DNA of 64,000 nucleotides from Triatoma infestans. Taxonomy: Eukaryota > Arthropoda > Insecta > Hemiptera > Reduviidae. Made by a program: the position numbers and the translations under genes. Below are positions 12,113 through 23,715 of this stretch, in pieces. The stretch lies in contig JAAEAF010003829.1 of NCBI GenBank assembly GCA_011037195.1, positions 1-64,000 on the forward strand. Reading direction: 5' to 3'. How positions within the stretch are numbered: the first letter of the stretch is position 1; each line of letters opens with the position of its first letter. The notes below the pieces were generated by a model. The model searched no databases and was not told where the DNA came from. It saw only the letters and a list, made by a program, of their open reading frames with translations.

Positions 12113-13165
12113 GTAATATTAGAGTGTAATAATATATAGTTAAATTCTCTGTATAATCATATCTACAATTAAATTAAGACATATACATACATAGAAAGGA
12201 TATGCAAACAGCGGCCCCTTGCAGGTTTCATAAAAGTCTTTCAAGATTTTTAACTTTACAACTTAAAACCAGTTTCCAGTAAAACAAATAAAGCTGTTCA
12301 AGTAAAACTAGCTCGCTCTCTCTCTCGGTACTGACCTTTACCTCAGCACATTCCAGTGTGCAAGGGTGAACTAGTATTTATAGAGAAACAGAGTGAATGC
12401 AATATTATTTTCTGTATATTTACTGGAAGGGGATGAAATCAGGTTCTTTATGTTAAATCCTGTCTGTATGTGAACTAACTGTTGAGATCGCTGTTTCTTG
12501 TCAACTGGGCTCTCAATATGGTGCTGCGGACTTTTTTTTTATGATCAAGACTTTCGCTTGGAAGAACAAGTATTATTAGTGTGTATATTATACCAGAAGT
12601 AAAACTTGGAGCACTCCAGAGTTTAAAAAATATATTTTGCGAATTATATATATATCTATATATTTTGATCAACTGAAAATGTATTAGTTAACAACATCGT
12701 TTATCGCGTAAACTAGATTATGAATGTGAAGTTAAGTCCACTTAGTTAAGTCTACAATCAAATTAAGCATACAGTAAAAGAAAACTTTAAAACTATATAA
12801 AATGGTATAAGAACCTTTAAAAAAAGTCATGATATGCGTGTGCGAACATGTGACCACAGATAGTACTATAATTGCACTCGCACAGTAATACACTCGTTAA
12901 TAATAGATTACAATTAAATGGCAATGTTTTGTATCCTTTTAGTTAGCTACGAAATAGAAAAATAGAAATACAACATAACTTGCAAACGAACTTAACATTT
13001 TAAATAATTTAAATTACAGATTCATAAAGTTAAATAATTAAATCCACTTGCGATCCCTCAAAAATAATTGATGTAGCTTATGACTATATAAGTATGCCTA
13101 CATAACTTAAGTTAGTTCACATATAAGTTGTGCCTATAAGTTAAGTAGGATATAAGTTAAGTAGG
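12113..13165. other. Non-coding stretch with an 18-bp direct repeat
   Basis: No gene is seen. At about 13134-13165 TATAAGTTAAGTAGGA occurs twice in tandem, and related AACTTAAGTTAGT words precede it. A CT run lies at 12311-12325. Confidence 0.5.
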
Positions 13166-13350
13166 AATTCAATCTGAGTGTGTAAAGTGAATTTGCTCTG
13201 TGCAAGTCTGTATTATCACACTGTGGGACAAACGCATCCTGAAGATAGGCGAACGCCCGAAACCGGTCGATGACCACAAAAAAAGCTGGCTATGAAGGAA
13301 AATGTCTCTGATGCTTTCCAGTTCTGCGGAACCAACCACCACAACAACCA
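13166..13350 (+). repeat. Short ribozyme-bearing repeat, copy A
   Basis: Shares with the repeats at 25076, 36205, 36377 and 45665 the order TCTGTGCAAGTCTGT, ATCACACTGT, the hammerhead-like core, GATGACCACAAA, a GGCTAT...GGAAAAT block and CTCTGATGCTTTCCAG with TTCTGCGGAACC. No protein is encoded. It ends just before an IS630-type transposase relic. It is probably a fragment of a Penelope-like element terminus or a retrozyme; the family name is inferred from the ribozyme motif only. Confidence 0.75.
13235..13272 (+). ncRNA. Hammerhead ribozyme-like motif A
   Basis: CATC at 13235 pairs with GATG at 13269-13272 as stem I. CTGAAGA (13239-13245) fits the CUGANGA core. GGC/GCC with a short loop forms stem II, but the outermost pair is an A-C mismatch. 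GAAAC begins at 13259 and GGTC ends at 13268, so cleavage would follow C13268. One base more than the canonical core separates CUGANGA from stem II. Stem III would be minimal, as in Penelope-type ribozymes. Activity is untested. Confidence 0.6.
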
Positions 13351-13448
13351 CTAAGTGGGATATATTCAAACTTATAGAAACATAGATAAATTGATTAAAA
13401 TACATAACTAGAGATGTACAGAAAGAATTAAAAAATTACTTTAATACG

Positions 13449-13865
13449 AATAATGGATTATTGAATGGGTGGAATTATCGAATATGGCCAGATGAAATTC
13501 CAGATATCGGACACAGTCCGTCAATAACTTGGATAAATGTGAGGTGCGGCCTAGTAGGCGATCAACTTATATGTCCGTATTAAACGCAGACAGGTATCTT
13601 CATTTCTTAAGCGAAGTTCTCCCAGATCTTCTTCAAAATGTACCTCTAGCAAGCCGGCAAATGATGTACATTCAAACAAGATGGATATCATTATGCGATT
13701 ATCAAGATGGATATCACAAGGCGTTATCTAGATCGCATTTACTGAGGTCGATGGATTGGCACGCACGGTGCTATTCAATGGCCTGCCCGTTCGCTCCCCT
13801 GGGTGCCTCTTTTTATTTTCTCTAGGATACCTAGAAACTAAAGTTTATAGCAACTGAAACCCTGT
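13449..13865 (+). pseudogene. IS630/Tc1-mariner superfamily transposase relic
   Basis: Pieces of a DDE transposase appear in three frames: NVRCGLVGDQLICPY near 13533, DRYLHFLSEVLPDLLQNVPL at about 13589-13650 followed by ASRQMMYIQ, QDGYHYA near 13680, then RWIGTHGAIQWPARSP near 13750 and an FSRIPRN piece like the family's FLWGYLETK end. This order matches the C-terminal catalytic half of the insect transposase group with RYLxFLxxxLPxLLExVPL. The DNA-binding half is missing. Several frameshifts and stops make it non-functional. No terminal repeats were found, so its boundaries are approximate. Confidence 0.8.
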
Positions 13866-14319
13866 CATCACTGTAGAATTACTACAGTGAAATACAATCT
13901 CTGAAGCCTGCGAAGAAATCTGCCCTGATTCTGTAATGAGTGCAGTCAATGAAAACTGGACAAAAAGGGCGTGTAAAGTGCTTATTTAGTGTTGGTGCTC
14001 ATTTGGAGAAACTAATGTGAATATGTTTTTGGGTTATTTATTTGATTTTAAACTCAAAAACAATGTGGAATACTAGCAACACGAAGGCAGAGAATTTCTC
14101 TACACTCTGCATTAAATATCTCAACGAATATTCAACGGATTTTCTCGTTCAATATCCATTTTTCATTTAAAAAAAAAAAATACGATAAAATTTGAAATAG
14201 TTGATTTCGAAATCTCTTGTTGCTTGAAATTGTCACCCTGGATATATAATTATAAGAAGAAAATTGGAAAAAACGAAAAAAATCTGTAAATTTGCAGATT
14301 GCCTGAAACTTTTCGTTTT
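13866..14319. other. Non-coding stretch, no gene seen
   Basis: No recognisable element. An A-run lies at 14169-14180. Confidence 0.5.
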
Positions 14320-14455
14320 TTTTTTATAGATATTTTGTTGTCAGTAGAACAGGGGTCTGAAAACACTGTACTTCCGGTGAAAACTTAATTTTAAAAATTT
14401 ACTATGATCGCTATAGTTCCTGTTACCAGCAGTGAGAGACAGTATAATGTGTCAC
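14320..14455 (-). repeat. DR family fragment
   Basis: CTGAAAACACTGTACTTCCG, GGTGAAAACTTAATTT and a TATGATCGC block are the reverse complement of the family's first module, ending in an AGCAGTGAGAGACAG terminus. Confidence 0.7.
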
Positions 14456-14965
14456 AAGTAGTAAGAGTTTTCACTTGCTCATGATTCATTGATTACTTTA
14501 AACAAAATTCCATTGAAAGATTATATTAGAATGATTATCGACATGATAATCGATATGTTGTTGTCAAAGGGTAGTGAGAAGATTATATTGGAAGGCTGGT
14601 ATGTTTATAAAGTAGATATATTTATCCAATGTAATATCTGTAATCTATTAATGTTTCAAACTGTACATATGTACCAATCTGTAGTAGATGTACATATATA
14701 AAGAGTAAATAAACATAAGAAACATTCCTCGGGCACCCCGGCCACCACACATTCCTCCTCTCGCCCACAAGAGGAAGGTAATAAGTTGGTCACGACTAGG
14801 TTATAAACCAGACTAGGAGATTGTTTGTAGGTTACCGTCCATAGAGAATAGAGAAATCTCAATTTGTTCATCGCTGAAATATTTCTACTATGAGTGTTAC
14901 TTCCGAATTTATATTTCTACTTGCAGTTCTTTTTCTATTTACAAACATAACACATCCTTTTTTTA
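14456..14965. other. Non-coding stretch, no gene seen
   Basis: Short open frames on both strands (14489-14701 and 14656-14871) lack any domain signature. No repeat family is recognised. Confidence 0.5.
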
Positions 14966-15075
14966 ATTTCTCTTGCTCTTACTTAGAGGAAGTACTGTGA
15001 TCGCCCCAGATTTTCGAAAATGAGTTTTGGGTACCGGAAATATATGTTTTGGGCTTACAACCAATACAGCATCTT
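14966..15075 (+). repeat. DR family fragment (5' module)
   Basis: ATTTCTCTTGCTCTTACT forms the junction hairpin with AGAGGAAGT. A TGTGATCGCC block, CAGATTTTCGAAAATGAG and ACCGGAAATATATG follow in family order. Confidence 0.8.
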
Positions 15076-15179
15076 CTGCACTTGTTGAAAACTTTAAATA
15101 AAATGTTATGAAGAAATTTGGCGAGAATCGATCAAGAAAGAAACATCCAATCAAGGATCCCCTGATTTCTGTTCTTCCT

Positions 15180-15500
15180 CAGGAACCACCAATAAATTAA
15201 TTATTCTCCTGAAAAAATGATTCAATTAAAAGTGATCCGCAGTTTGAAGAACTGTAGCTAGAAGTGAACAACTAGCAAATTAGTAAAGTCACACTTCCGG
15301 TTCTTGGATTTTGTCCGAACCGTTCGTATCAAATACTGTGTTGAAACCTAAATGGACTACAAGTTTGAGTTTCCGCTGATGATTTGTTTTATTCGCTAAA
15401 AACATATTTTGCTTAGACGGGAGGGGGGGGGGCTCAAAACATGTATTTCCGATGAAAATTCAATTTCGTAAATTTGTGAAAAAAGGAGAGAAAGAAAAAT
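15180..15500 (-). repeat. DR family fragment
   Basis: AAGTCACACTTCCGGTTC near 15287, TTGGATTTTGTCCGAACC near 15303 and AAAACATGTATTTCCG near 15437 are minus-strand family blocks in order. A G-run lies at 15420-15431. Confidence 0.75.
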
Positions 15501-16051
15501 AATAATAATAACTATAATGACCTGTCACAAAAATCCAAGGAACCCTTAAAATAGAAAGTTACAAAGTTGAATTACGAACCGACAGATGGTGAGCACTGTA
15601 ATCTAGCAACAGGGAAAATTCCCTGCAAACACCTAACCTGCATATTGGAGAAAATGTACAGCACACACTCATCTGACTGTAAAACCCTTGAAACTACTTA
15701 TAAGACAGAGGTGTGTTACTTCTTTCTACTTAATTTTATAAGCTTATAAAAAATAATATTAATAATAATAACAAAACTGTGTTTCAAAAGCGTGTTAGTG
15801 TATTATATTGTAACGTATCAACATTCAATCTAAACGTTAGGACCATTGATTAACGTAAATTAATTTTTAATAAACCATGTTAGTACACCATCTATATATC
15901 TAGGCTTGCTAATTTTAATAATACGTTTAGATTTTTTTAAATTTTATTTTCACGTCCGATTAATAAAAATATTATATATTTATTATAATAAATAATGATG
16001 CTAACATTTTTATTATATAAGACTCCAATTCATATCAAGTGTAACATTCAA

Positions 16052-16089
<38 letters not shown>

Positions 16090-16619
16090 CACTGTCACTG
16101 TAAACAGGGAGAGATATCGTGCTATTCTTTATTTTTATTTCCTTATAGTATCAACCAGCCCGAGGTGTGATGTAAACAGTCAGCTGGTGTGAAACACTTT
16201 TTTCTCTAACACAGCCTTCCACATCAAACAATGCCGCCAACTTAACATACTTTTTTCAGAATTCTTTTTTTCCAAAGCAACAATTTGGTTAGATTTCAAA
16301 ATATAAGCGAAAGATTTATAGTTTACACCGTATGATTAAATTAATAATAAATTTGTTGCAAGTTAATATTAATTTCATTAGTTCGCTATGTGAAAAATAT
16401 CTGAAATGAAATACACGAATTTCTCTTACTGCAATTTTGAACACGGGGGGGGGGTATTATCCAGTTTCAAATATCACATGTAACTGAATATATTCAAATA
16501 TAATTGGTCTGAAATATAATTAGGCAAAAGAAGTAGTACTTCTGGAAAACCTATTTTTACAAAATTTAAAATTTTAGCAACACTAAATTTTTATACATAT
16601 TACATAGACTTGCAAATAA
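15501..16619. other. Non-coding stretch with poly-A and AAT runs
   Basis: A 32-base A-run lies at about 16056-16088. Short AAT microsatellites occur near 15502 and 15752. The region 15880-16010 is very AT-rich. No gene is seen; the frame 15995-16192 crosses the poly-A run. Confidence 0.6.
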
Positions 16620-17085
16620 AGGTTGCAGCTCTTTTTATGATTAGCTGATACACTAAAGTTTAAAGAAAATCGTCGCAGCCGTTTTCGAGAAAATCGCCGA
16701 AAAAACAAACCTGATGAATCTATTCGGTGAAGTGGTAACTTCTAGTCGACTGATTTTTGACAAAAACTATATTGGTAGCCTTAAGAAAATAGCAAGTTCC
16801 AGCTTCGGCAATTTTCCGTTTTTGTTAAAAACACACACACAGACTCGAGAGAGGGACTAATTTTTAAAAACCACTTTTTCGGATCCAGGAGAACATGAAC
16901 ACATGTATTTCGGACCCAGGAGAACATGAACACATGTATTTCGGACCCAGGAGGACATGAACAGATGTAATTCGAACCCAGGAGAACATGAACTCATGTA
17001 TTTCCGGTGAAAACTCCATTTCGAAAATCTGACACGACTGTAATACTTCCTCTTACAGCGTTAAGATAAAGTAAAAAAAAAAAAA
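16620..17085 (-). repeat. DR family copy with internal tandem expansion
   Basis: Minus-strand family blocks include CGTCGCAGCCGTTTTCGAG near 16669, AAGTGGTAACTTCTAG near 16730 and ATGTATTTCCGGTGAAAA near 16996, ending in CTTCCTCTTACAGCG. A four-fold 31-bp array interrupts the order at 16880. Confidence 0.8.
16880..17003 (+). repeat. 31-bp tandem repeat, four copies, inside a DR copy
   Basis: Units start at 16880, 16911, 16942 and 16973. Each contains CCAGGAGAACATGAAC followed by a palindromic ACATGT-type word and ATTTC or AATTC. The last unit runs directly into TCCGGTGAAAACTCC of the DR family. The unit is derived from the family's own first module, so it is a local amplification. Confidence 0.92.
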
Positions 17086-17999
17086 CAAAGTTCGGTGTGA
17101 AATACTCAAACGTCTTATTCTAAAAATATCTTAAAATTAAACATTTAATTTTTATTGAACGAAATAATAGACGTAATAAATTAAAATAATTATTATTAAA
17201 TTATAAATACTTTTTGTTGTTGTAAAATTATCTTTGTTATTAGTCATGAATTTCAAAACGTATGAATAAGTGTTGGTTTGTTTATGTGTGTGTGTTTGAC
17301 AGCTGGTAGTTGTGTGCGTGTGTGTAGGTAAAGTAACGTCACACTACCATCTATCTACAACTCCATTACTCATTACAATTTTTTTTTAACGTCATTCATT
17401 CATACTTTATTAAAAGGAAATTATAATTTAAAAATTAGTTAACAACGTATTTCTGTGTTTGTATTTCAACTGAAGTGAGGAAACTCTTTAATTACCAAGA
17501 ATTTTAAAATTAGGTTTTTTCTTTATCATTATAATTAATTATCCTGAATACATTTTTTACTTAGTCTAGTGTGATACAATATATTTATTATAATTATCAT
17601 TGGAGTAGTAATAATTTTTGCTAAATGTTTAGTTCCGTTAAGTAGAAGTGTACGATTATAAGGCAGCGATATTTCTATGTAACTGGAAATATTAACGGCA
17701 GGGATATGAAGCTGAGCAGTTTTTTTCTACAAACATTTTAGAAAAACTGGTTACACTGAGTTCTGTAAAATGAGACTAACTCTTCAAATGGTATTGAAGT
17801 TTTGCTATGGAGGCCCAATTTCGTACTTAAAATAATATAAATAAAAAAATAGTTTTATTTATAAATGCAAGACAGGGTGACGTTACTGAAGAATGGGAAG
17901 TCTAAGGTTCAACTAACCACAAACTGTTTAATCAAATTGTCATTTAGATACACATATATATATATATATAATATATAGATATATAAACGGAGTTTGAAC
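17086..17999. other. Non-coding stretch, no gene seen
   Basis: Very AT-rich. GT repeats lie at 17284-17297 and 17307-17325 and a TA microsatellite at 17951-17985. No coding signal. Confidence 0.55.
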
Positions 18000-19030
18000 T
18001 GAAGATAATGCTGGACAATGTTGTAGTATGTGTATAACATACGCAACTTAAACAAAATTCTTGGAACCATTTTTTAAGAAAATGGCGAAAAACTATAAAT
18101 TTCCGGTTAGGGAATTTTGATTGGATGGCAAGTGGTATCTAGACGTGATATTGCGATTTTTCATGTTGTTATTATAAGATATTTTCTCTCTTGGTCCCTC
18201 TCTCTCACTACCAAACTATCTTAAGGCAAGAATGTTCCTATGAAATACTTCTTTTTGCAAGCAGTAAGAGAAAGTAACAATTACCGAACAATCCGTGATC
18301 AACAACAAAACCAATAATCCCATTCGTTCAAATATTATATTTACTTATTGGTGTTTCGTTACAAGTCATAAAGAAATCGCCTAGGTATGTGTGGACAATT
18401 TGTTGCTATTCAGCAAAATCTAAGTATCTAGCCGGTCTATTCGAGTCATTGGGAAAGTTTGCAAAACAAAACAATAAAAATGTAAGGGCTTTTCCTTTAT
18501 GAATCCTTTTTTCTCCACTCGATTAATGGGAAATATCTGAGGCAAAGGAGGCAAACTTGAAACCGATCTACTGTAGAACCTTGTAGTTAATCGTTGGTCA
18601 AAATACCTGCTGTGAATCATTCACACGGCATTCTCTCACTGCAATTCTCATAGTTCTGGTGGAGAAATTTCACTCCCCTCCCCGTGATGTGATCAGTGGA
18701 AAATTTTGGGGAAATTCTTGAGCGCTATATCAAAGAAATCGTGGGAAAAAGGAAAACATTCTCATTCTAAAAGTTCAGACTTCCTGTTCATACCTACTAT
18801 TTTCTTCTCCTCTGCAGTATATAGCTAGCATCAACGACATTTTGAATTAGCCCTTTATGAATCCTAAGATAATCCCAACATTTTCCTAGAAAAACTGTTT
18901 CGTAAAAGTCTTGGAAAACTGAAAAAAAGAAAGCCGTCAATTAAGACGTACACCTGATTTGTCAGATGCGATGGTAGAATTCAGCAAGACCTGAAAACAT
19001 GTATTTCCGGTGAAAACAGACAACTGGTTA
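18000..19030 (-). repeat. Mosaic of minus-strand DR fragments
   Basis: Recognisable blocks are TTCTTGGAACCATTTTTTAA near 18056, AAATTTCCGGTTAGG near 18094, ATTCACACGGCATTCTCTCA near 18618 (family terminus) and ATGTATTTCCGGTGAAAAC near 18996. Between them the sequence is degraded and order is only partly kept. Confidence 0.6.
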
Positions 19031-19985
19031 AGAACTGATTGCTGACAATCAATTTCTATACAAAGAATACAGGAATAATTTTGTAATTGATGCTGAAATT
19101 AAGCAGCAATTTTTAAGAAAGAAACAAAACATAATGCCATAGCAGATTAGTGTATGTGTATCACAGTCAAATAACAAAGAGCTATAATGTAATAAAGAAA
19201 ATAATTACCGAGGATTGTCCGTATGATAGCAGACTACCTCTGTCAAACAGCCCATCTAAGTAGCCAAAGAGACGTGATGAAGTATCGTGAAGAAGTAAAA
19301 AAAAAAAAGCACAACTATTTTGGTAACTAAACTGTCATCACTTGATCATGTTTTAAATACACACACGAAAAAATTATTAACACGCACTACATCAAAAAAT
19401 AAAGATAGATATAAAATATTGGAGATGATATTTTATATTTGAGTGAGAACGCACTACCTCATTAATTGTATAATTTTTTTTTGGATTAAAAGAAGTGCAC
19501 TATTTATGAACACTAAATATAATTCAATAGAAGTTCAAACAGCAACACAACCACGTTCGACGATTTAGAAAAGAAAAGAACTGCGGAGAGAGAGGGAGTA
19601 GTGCGTGTGTAGTTTGTAGGCGAATTGAAGAAGAAGGTCTATACGGGGAATAGAGGCGTGCAGTTAGATAGAAGGGGGGGTTATATAGCGTGGCTAGAGA
19701 GAGGGAGCAGTCTGGTTGGCTCACTTGGAGGGGATGGGAGTGTGCGTGTGTGCGAGTGCGCTCGCGCGTGTGTATTTGTGTAAGAAAGGGGGGGACTATA
19801 CAACTCACCGAGGGTGCAAACTACCACTTACTGTAAAAGTATCAAAAACTAGTTTTTAGGGAGAAAACTCTCTCTCATAAAGAGAAAAATCTTTCTCTTA
19901 CTGCAAAAATCATATAATTTCTATTGGCAAATTTTCATCAAAAGCATTTCATTTTGTAGCATTAACAGAAAGTGAAAAAAAAAAA
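19031..19985. other. Non-coding stretch with GT/GA-rich segment
   Basis: 19580-19800 is enriched in GAGAGAGGGAG and GTGTGTGCGAG words. Its 94-codon minus-strand frame is a low-complexity shadow. No gene is seen. Confidence 0.5.
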
Positions 19986-20110
19986 CTGATGTGAAACACT
20001 CACATCACTTTCTCCCACTGCAGTTTAGATAGTTTGAATTGACAATTCTGTTCCAACATATATTTCTTACTAGATGTTCAGTTGTCTTCAACATACATGA
20101 AGGGGAGAAT
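19986..20110 (-). repeat. DR family terminus fragment
   Basis: TGATGTGAAACACTCACATC keeps the terminal hairpin; CTTTCTCCCACTGCAGTTT and a TTGACAATTCTGTTC block follow in minus-strand family order. Confidence 0.75.
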
Positions 20111-20399
20111 CTACGCTTTATAAAAACGACTATTTAGAGGAAATACGTTGCAATTTTCAAGGAAATGAGCAAACCGGAAGTGCTTTTTTACTGCACAGTT
20201 TTTTCAATTTTCCCGATTTACTCCAATAAAACCCTGACGGATTTCATTAATTTTGGTCCACTAACTGTAAATATAAAGATCACTTTGTTTGACATTTTTT
20301 TCCCCGAGAAATTCATTTAAAGATGTGTTTGGAATGGGGTGGGAGGAGGTTATGCTTTCCTCTAAATGTTATTTTATTAAATTTAGATACATTTAATCG

Positions 20400-20925
20400 A
20401 AGACAAACATTTAATAAATAAGTTTGAAGAGAATTTGTCAATTACAAGTTTGTTAACTGCTATAAGAGAAAGTCGTGCGAGTGTTTCACACCAGATGTTA
20501 TATTTTCTCTTACTCCTAGTAAGAGGAAGTATTATAATCATGTCAAATTTTCGATATCGAGTTTTCACGGGAAATATCCGTTTGAGGTCTCCTGGATATG
20601 ATTATGAAATTTTTTTAGCGAAGGCTTGTAAATGTTAACAGAATATCTCAAAAGCAAAAAATCGCATGAAGCTCAAAGTTGATATTCTATTTAGGTAATA
20701 TTACCACACCGCATCTGACACGAAGGTGGCGGGCGAAATCTACAAACCGGAAGTGCGCCTTTACTTCGATGTTTTTTCCTTCAGATTTTCTCGAAAACGG
20801 CTCCTTTAAGTTTCTTTCTGGATGATAACATTAAACTTTCTAGTATTCCAAACTGCTAGAATTTCAGATTTGAAGAAAATCGGTTAACTGGAAGCGCCAC
20901 TTTACATAAATATAGTAATCTGAAA
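20400..20925 (+). repeat. DR copy spanning the junction between two family units
   Basis: The end of one unit (AAGAGAAAGTCGTGCGAG, TGTTTCACACCAGA) at 20463-20494 is followed within a few bases by the start of the next (TTTTCTCTTACTCCTAGT, AAGAGGAAGTATT). The next unit then runs through its GTCAAATTTTCGATATCG module, CATCTGACACGAAGG, AACCGGAAGTGCGCCTTTAC at 20744 and an AAATCGGTTAACTGGAAGCG block at 20877. This is the clearest sign that units can lie head to tail. Confidence 0.82.
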
Positions 20926-21405
20926 TTTTTACAATTGTCGAGTTAAATCCAACCATACATCTACTCGTGCACCTGCTGCAGAACTGGCTGCGTTTAGAGA
21001 CATCGTTAGCCGCCATCTTCTAACTATGGGAAAGGCAAAAAGAAGACATAGAATAGTGCCGCATGAACTAAAACCTCCACAGAGGCCGCCAGGAGAGAAT
21101 GGATACTTGCCAAAAATTCTCTTAAAAAAATTCACCTGACATGCGCTTCTACCCAAAGAATAGTGAGATGTGATGAGAAGTGAATTTCCTGGGGAAATCA
21201 GATGTCATTGGTTGGATCGCGGCCATTTTCGGTTGGTCCAAGAATTCAATTTGAGGAAAAGTCTATGTTGTAGGTTTTCTGGAATTATGAAGGATTAATT
21301 CACCAATAATTGGTTCCCGATGGACTTACCGCTTATGTTTGTTTTGTTGTTGATGTTTTAAAAGTGCAACGACAACTAGGTCTTTCGCACCTTATGTATT
21401 TTTAA
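20926..21405. other. Non-coding stretch, no gene seen
   Basis: Less AT-rich than average. The minus-strand frame 20929-21156 (75 codons) includes a serine/alanine-rich end but no domain I can name. It could be a fragment of an unrecognised transposon. Confidence 0.4.
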
Positions 21406-21512
21406 TATGCGCTGAAAATGCACAAAGAGTCCACAAAACGTGTTTTTCCGCTAAAAACTCAATTTCGGAATTTTGACATGATCGCAATACTTCTTCTTAC
21501 GAAGCAGCAAGA
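21406..21512 (-). repeat. DR family fragment
   Basis: GCTAAAAACTCAATTTCGG, then TTTTGACATGATCGCAATAC, and the GCAGCAAGAGAAAGT end match the reverse complement of the first module. Confidence 0.8.
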
Positions 21513-22130
21513 GAAAGTAAAAACTAAGTTCAGTGTCTGAAGTTGTATAATTCCCTCATCCCTTCCAAACTACAACGTGCTGATTTCTAATTAATTAAAT
21601 CTAAATGGAAAGCCAGGATGTGCAGGATGCAGCCAGGGACTAACTAGAGTGTAGTGGGTGGTCCCCAGGGAGAGATCACTATCCAAGAAGTCAGTTCAAA
21701 CCCTCCTACAATATAAAGTCTAGCAGTATTCTGCCTGCCAGCCCAGTCCAGCCACATCACACTCTGCACACTGAATTTCCCTTCCCCTACAGTTTACTAA
21801 CAATTTACTCGTATGTTTACTTCCAATATAAATTTCAAAATAACCTTCTCAGGAATATAAAGGGGGTGTTAAAAACCATGGCTACCAACTTAACATAAAA
21901 TTCTCGAACAATGTGTATAATTTATAATACCAGATTTGGAGTTAGTTTTCGAAATTGTAAACCATTTTTCTGTAATTATTATGCTGAAAAATCTCTTACG
22001 TAATCCATCGCAATTTTCACTGATTTAATTCTTTTTTTTACTCTACATACTTGGAAGTTTTACTTAATATATTTAGTTACCATCGACACTTTGGAACATT
22101 ACGCTGAAACGACAGTTTTGAACAGATCTA
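21513..22130. other. Non-coding stretch, no gene seen
   Basis: Contains CAGTCCAGCCACATCACAC near 21747. No coding or repeat signature that I can name. Confidence 0.45.
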
Positions 22131-22500
22131 TCATCGTAATTCTCTCACCCCCACGCCCATTAATCTAATTTTTCTCAAAAACTGTTTGAAGTAAAAGTTG
22201 TAAAACTTTATCTGCATAGCTGGAATATCCATAACCTTAATAACATAAGTAAATCGATGGGTAGTTTTGAAGAGAAATTGAGAAAACCTTAAGAAGCCAA
22301 TCAATAAACTGGTACTTCCGGTTGTTCGGATTTCTTCAAAATTTAGAATCATTGCAAAACATTTTATCCTTACTCATTTTATAGCTGGAAACACTGTACA
22401 ATATAAGGAAATGGAACTGTACAGGAAAGTATTACGTCACAGCAGTTCCAGAAAACCCTTAAAATGTATTTTCCAGGGAAAGTGGTCTCTTTTTTACACG
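22131..22500 (-). repeat. DR family fragment (late modules)
   Basis: AAAACTGTTTGAAGTAAAAG, TGGTACTTCCGGTTGTTCGG near 22311 and TCTTCAAAATTTAGAATCAT are minus-strand family blocks. The 73-codon frame at 22131-22352 translates them and is not a gene. Confidence 0.65.
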
Positions 22501-22564
22501 TATTTGTAATCAGCAAAATACAAAACAGGAAAATCGCACAAGGTTGAATATTGATACTCTAAAC

Positions 22565-23239
22565 TGGTGCTCCGCAACCTTTTCTTGCCCACGGCACAAC
22601 AAAGTTCTTCCCTAAATTTCGTGGCACACCAAAGGTATATATATATATATATATATATACACAATGCATAAATATGACATAATTTGTTTTATTTGCTTAA
22701 TATTCATAGATAACTTAAGAACTACACTTATATAACATAATGTACAACAAAAGGTAATAATCTACCTGTGCTTGTTTCAATTAACACAAATGCTTTATAT
22801 TCGGCTCGATATGTGAAATGCATGACCAAGACCTTTCAAGCACGTCCTTTCAATTTTAATTAACACTAGAGTTGAAAAACTTTGTTCACATAAATATGTC
22901 GTTGAAAATGGAGTAGAATTAAATCCGAGGATATTCTTTCCTAACCGAAATCCAAAAAGCATCCAATATAACTTCAGCTAAGTGATGTTTTAGTGTCCCG
23001 TCGTTACTCAACTCAATAAATTGCTCTCGAATTTGCAGAGAAAGTGCACATGCAGAATTTACAGCGTTGTTGCAAAAGGAATAAAAATAGTGGTCAAATT
23101 TATCCACCACGTTTGGAATTATTTTTATTGTTCTTATTTGTTTATTATCATATACGGCTCGCGGCTGGCCACCCTGCATTGCACTTACTATAACTTATGG
23201 GCGTGGCGGCACACTAAGCACACCGGTTGCTGAGCAGTG
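22565..23239 (-). mobile_element. hAT-family transposon relic
   Basis: The 675-bp element starts TGGTGCTCCGCAACC; reading inward from the right end gives CACTGCTCAGCAACC. The flanks CTCTAAAC (22557-22564) and CTCTAAGC (23240-23247) match at 7 of 8 positions, the 8-bp target duplication typical of hAT. The minus strand encodes the C-terminal part of a hAT transposase. A TA microsatellite sits at 22637-22660. It is an internally deleted, immobile copy. Confidence 0.85.
22815..23179 (-). pseudogene. hAT transposase C-terminal fragment
   Basis: The frame 22919-23179 includes CALSLQIREQFIELSNDGTL and HLAEVILDAFWISVRKEYPR. In another frame just downstream, near 22855-22905, comes FSTTYLCEQSFSTLVLIK, the conserved hATC dimerisation motif of SCAND3/ZBED-like transposases. 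The parts are in the right order but separated by a frameshift near 22920. The catalytic core and the N-terminal zinc finger are absent. No function is expected. Confidence 0.85.
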
Positions 23240-23399
23240 CTCTAAGCTGGGATACACTCCGCAGGGAACCCTGAAGAATTGTTAGTCCACTTCCGCTCAT
23301 CAGGTAGGCTCTAAAAACTGTCATTTTGCTTTTACCACTCTAAATGTAGAGAGCAACAAAATTACAGCCCGAGAAAAGATCACAATATGACTGCTGGCA

Positions 23400-23715
23400 G
23401 ACAGATATTTTTCTTTCTCTTACTCTAATATTACAAGCGGCACAAATTCTCAAAATTGAGCTTCCATCGGAAACATATGTTTTCAGCAAAATCGGTAGCC
23501 AACCACAAACTTGGTACACCGTTTCTGCAACTACAATTTTACAGAATTGTATTTTTTTTTCCAGTTTTACATGCGACACTTGCTTACAGTACCCATGCAG
23601 TACAGTACTTATATTTTGAACATTTTTGCGAAAAAATAGAGTTATAGAGTAAATTTCAAATGTTATATGGGATTGGTTTAATGTTATTGGCGCTGTCGCT
23701 TTGGCTACAATCAAA
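23400..23715 (+). repeat. DR family fragment
   Basis: TTTCTTTCTCTTACTC, then CTCAAAATTGAGCTTCCATC, the GGAAACATATGTTTTC block and later TTAATGTTATTGGCGCTGTC near 23678 are family modules. The middle of the unit is missing. Confidence 0.7.

Noticed and set aside
20463..20540. DR hairpins as a rho-independent-type terminator
   Set aside because: The stem-loop and T-run pattern recurs in every DR copy in an animal genome, where such terminators do not apply.
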